Origin: Pseudorasbora parva
Taxonomy: Eukaryota > Chordata > Actinopteri > Cypriniformes > Gobionidae
Length of the DNA stretch: 64,000 nucleotides
Direction: 5' to 3'
NCBI RefSeq assembly: GCF_024679245.1
Contig: NC_090174.1
Coordinates: forward strand, 16,848,933 to 16,912,932
Part shown: piece by piece, positions 62,402 through 64,000 of the stretch
Position numbering within the stretch: position 1 is the stretch's first letter
Layout of the letters: each line of letters starts with the position of its first letter
Program-made: the position numbers and the translations under genes
Notes under the pieces: generated by a model
Database searches by the model: none
Seen by the model: only the letters and a program-made list of their open reading frames with translations
What the model was told of the DNA's origin: nothing

Positions 62402-63069
62402 TATATATTTTTTTACTTTGCATAAAATCTATGGAGACTTAATGCACAAGTGTTTGTAGTAAACCAATCATAAAATTGGCATAAAATATAGGAGAAAAAT
62501 ATTATAGATATTAGAGGTTATTGTTCAGCATTGTATTTGATATCTTACCAAATTAAAAGCAAGAGATGCGATAAATTATATCGTCCAAAAATCAAAAAAC
62601 AAAATTGGTATTACGACATTTCTGTCCCCCTCACTCCTGAAAAGATGGCTACGCCCCTGCCCAGACCTCAGGGGCCACCATGTGTTAGTACATTCGGACA
62701 ACACATCAGTGGTCTACTATATAAATCGCCAGGGGGGTGTAAGATCGTGCCGTTTCTGGAAGTTGGTGCATCGAATGCTGAATTGCTGAATGCTGCGTCT
62801 GAATGCAGACATCTGTACGCCTTTTCCCCTCTGGCGCTGCTTCCAGGAGTGCTGGAGAGAGTCTGCCGGGACGGGGCCCAGCTGTTATTGATAGCCCAGT
62901 TCTGCCCGGGCCAAGTATGGCTGTTGGACATTGTGTCTCTCCTCGAAGGTCCCCCGTGGGAGATCCCGGTCAGGAGGGACCTTCTATCCCAGGCGGGGGT
63001 TTCAGTGGTACACCCGTGCCCGGAGTTATGGAAACTGTGGGCTTGTAGAATCAGGTCTATCTACTGAGG

Positions 63070-63728
63070 TAATAGAATTCATGTTGCACTCCAGAGCACC
63101 CTCTAGGAGGAGATTGTATGCCCTAAAAATGGAGAGTTTCCGTCGCCTGGTGCACAGGCCGTTCTTTAAATCCAGTTCACTGCCCGGATGGTTCAGTGCA
63201 AGAGTTTATGCAAGAAAAATTATCCTCAGGGTTATTCAACTTCAACTTCAACTTTAAAGGTCTATGTGGTGGCTATATCTGCCTACCACAGTCCTTTAGA
63301 AAATGGTGGGGAAACACCCATGGGTAACTCGTTTCCTCCGTGGGACACTTAGGCTGAGGCCTGCGGCACGCTCGAGGGTGCCTACCTGGGACTTGGCCAT
63401 AGTACTAGAGGGCCTAATGTTAGCCCCGTTTGAGCCCATCGAGGAGGTACCAGAAAAGTTTCTCACGTTAAAAACTGTGTTTCTTCTGGCTAGCTCGTCC
63501 CTGAAAAGAATAGGAGACTTACAGGCTCTTTCGGTAGCTCCCTCTTGCCTTGAATTTGCACCTGGAATGGTTAAAGCATTCTTATTCCCGTGGGAAGGTT
63601 ATGTTCCTAAGGTCCCTACTAATGTAGCGGGCCCTGTAATGCTGCAGGCATTCTCTCCGCCTCCGTTCCTTGACCAAGACCAGGAGAGATTAAATCTGCT
63701 TTGCCTGGTAAGGGCTTTGGATGCCTAG
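63070..63728 (+). pseudogene. DIRS tyrosine recombinase, truncated
   Basis: The N-terminal core-binding part is seen as RAPSRRRLYALKMESFRRLV, followed after a frame change by the frame at 63303-63728: HPWVTRFLRGTLRLRP, SRVPTWDLAIVLEGL, FEPIEEVPEKFLTLKTVFLL and SSLKRIGDLQALSVAP, where the Arg of KRIGDL is the first catalytic residue. It ends with DQERLNLLCLVRALDA and a stop. The HxxR and Tyr boxes that should follow are absent because the sequence changes at about 63729. The family enzyme inserts a circular cDNA without a target duplication. Confidence 0.82.
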
Positions 63729-63950
63729 CAGTTAATTTCACATTCAAAATGCACTAAAGATTAATGTCCAAAAGCAATGATAAATGATCCACAGTTTAGC
63801 CCTCATAGATTTCTGTACTAACAGTGTGGAGAGTTTTGCAAAAGCGACCTAAAAAAAGTATTGAGAAATTTATTCTAGTGACGGTAGAAAAATTAAATCT
63901 TGAAATCAGGGTAAATAAACATTTTGTGTGTATGTGTGTGTGTATATATA
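63729..63950. other. Sequence following the DIRS break, nothing recognised
   Basis: AT-rich sequence without similarity to other parts of the window, ending in a short TG/TA tract that adjoins the next element. Confidence 0.5.
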
Positions 63951-64000
63951 CAGTGCCTTGCGAAAGTATTCGGCCCCTTTGAACTTTGCAACCTTTTGCC
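63951..64000 (+). mobile_element. Start of a second Tc1-like element (cut by window end)
   Basis: After TA (63949-63950) the sequence CAGTGCCTTGCGAAAGTATT, then CGGCCCC and GAACTTTGCAACCTTTTGCC, is a terminal repeat I recognise from fish Tc1 elements. It differs from the element at 60765. Confidence 0.75.

Larger units (their letters stand above)
59545..62659 (+). mobile_element. hAT-type non-autonomous DNA element, 3.1 kb
   Basis: The ends are CATGGGCGTAG at the left and, reversed, CAGGGGCGTAG at the right. The flanks CGCAGACC (59537-59544) and CCCAGACC (62660-62667) match at 7 of 8 bases, a hAT-sized duplication. Removing the element and one flank restores the RNase H reading frame of DIRS across the site. 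A second inner pair, TGTCCCCCTCAC, occurs near both ends. No hAT transposase is present; the length is mostly a fold-back element and a Tc1 insertion. Confidence 0.82.
57940..63066 (+). pseudogene. DIRS reverse transcriptase and RNase H, broken and interrupted
   Basis: The longest frame (58036-58956) holds the RT palm: RYFIVPKKDGGLRPILDLRQ, CVPIDLKVAYFHISI, VLPFGLALSPCTFTK and LLNYIDDWLILAQS. The thumb region continues in another frame (LRLNVKKSVLAP, STTFLGFVCDTR, then SLTVKTFQRILGLMAAASNE). RNase H starts with LTLTTDASLTGWGAVMSG (about 59393) and SWHINQLELMAVFLSLRHFL up to the insertion at 59545, resuming at 62668 in the frame that continues it (LRGHH, DNTS). Stops and shifts occur near 58957, 59072 and 59390. 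A DIRS methyltransferase domain was not recognised. Confidence 0.85.
56501..63728 (+). mobile_element. DIRS-type tyrosine-recombinase retrotransposon, decayed and split
   Basis: In order: a terminal hairpin, a gag-like region, reverse transcriptase with RNase H, and a tyrosine recombinase. The YIDDW motif in place of YxDD, and a recombinase instead of an integrase, mark DIRS. The RNase H region is split at 59545 by a hAT-type element. The recombinase ends near 63728 where similarity to the family stops, so the 3' part and right terminus are missing. Confidence 0.88.

Overview
This is eukaryotic repeat DNA, almost certainly from a teleost and most likely a cyprinid-type fish. The evidence is the mix of L2 and L1 LINEs, piggyBac, Harbinger, hAT, Tc1 and DIRS elements, a tRNA-headed SINE, and many long (TG)n tracts. 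I could not recognise any host single-copy gene. Every convincing protein-coding region belongs to a mobile element.

Layout. Positions 1-37410 are a head-to-tail array of about 3 kb repeat units on the + strand (here U1-U8). After a junction at 37411-37743 the same units run on the - strand (R1-R3, 37744-55557). Complete units begin with GGGCCCAAGCC and end with GGCTTGGGCCC, followed by a small stem-loop (GCTGC-TC-GCAGC), TTTAATT and an (ATT)n tract. At 55558-55990 only the left-terminal block is repeated, eight times in tandem. The units have no convincing protein of their own. They carry an internal phrase that recurs about every 150 bp.

Insertions into the array. (1) A piggyBac element at 3570-11764, flanked by TTAA, carries a broken transposase, a SINE and an L2 LINE with an uninterrupted 1,098-codon ORF. 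The uninterrupted target sequence is visible at 15057. (2) An L1-clade LINE lies at 23912-30254 on the - strand with a 15-bp target duplication. ORF1 is intact and ORF2 is frameshifted; R1 shows the empty site. (3) A TTAA-flanked, non-coding 1.7 kb element lies at 35175-36873. (4) A composite Harbinger element at 45892-53933 carries a three-exon, apparently intact HARBI1-type transposase and, on the opposite strand, a four-exon Myb/SANT-like partner gene with one homopolymer frameshift.

Positions 55991-56500 hold nothing recognised. A decayed DIRS (tyrosine-recombinase) retrotransposon follows at 56501-63728. Its RNase H region is split by a hAT-type element (59545-62659, 8-bp duplication), which holds a fold-back element and a Tc1 element with a broken DD34E transposase. 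The last 50 bases are the start of another Tc1-like element.

The nesting gives relative ages: the array is oldest, then piggyBac, L1, the TTAA element and Harbinger; L2 is younger than piggyBac; hAT is younger than DIRS, and Tc1 is younger than hAT. All boundaries and similarities were read by eye. Family names rest on remembered motifs, not on searches.
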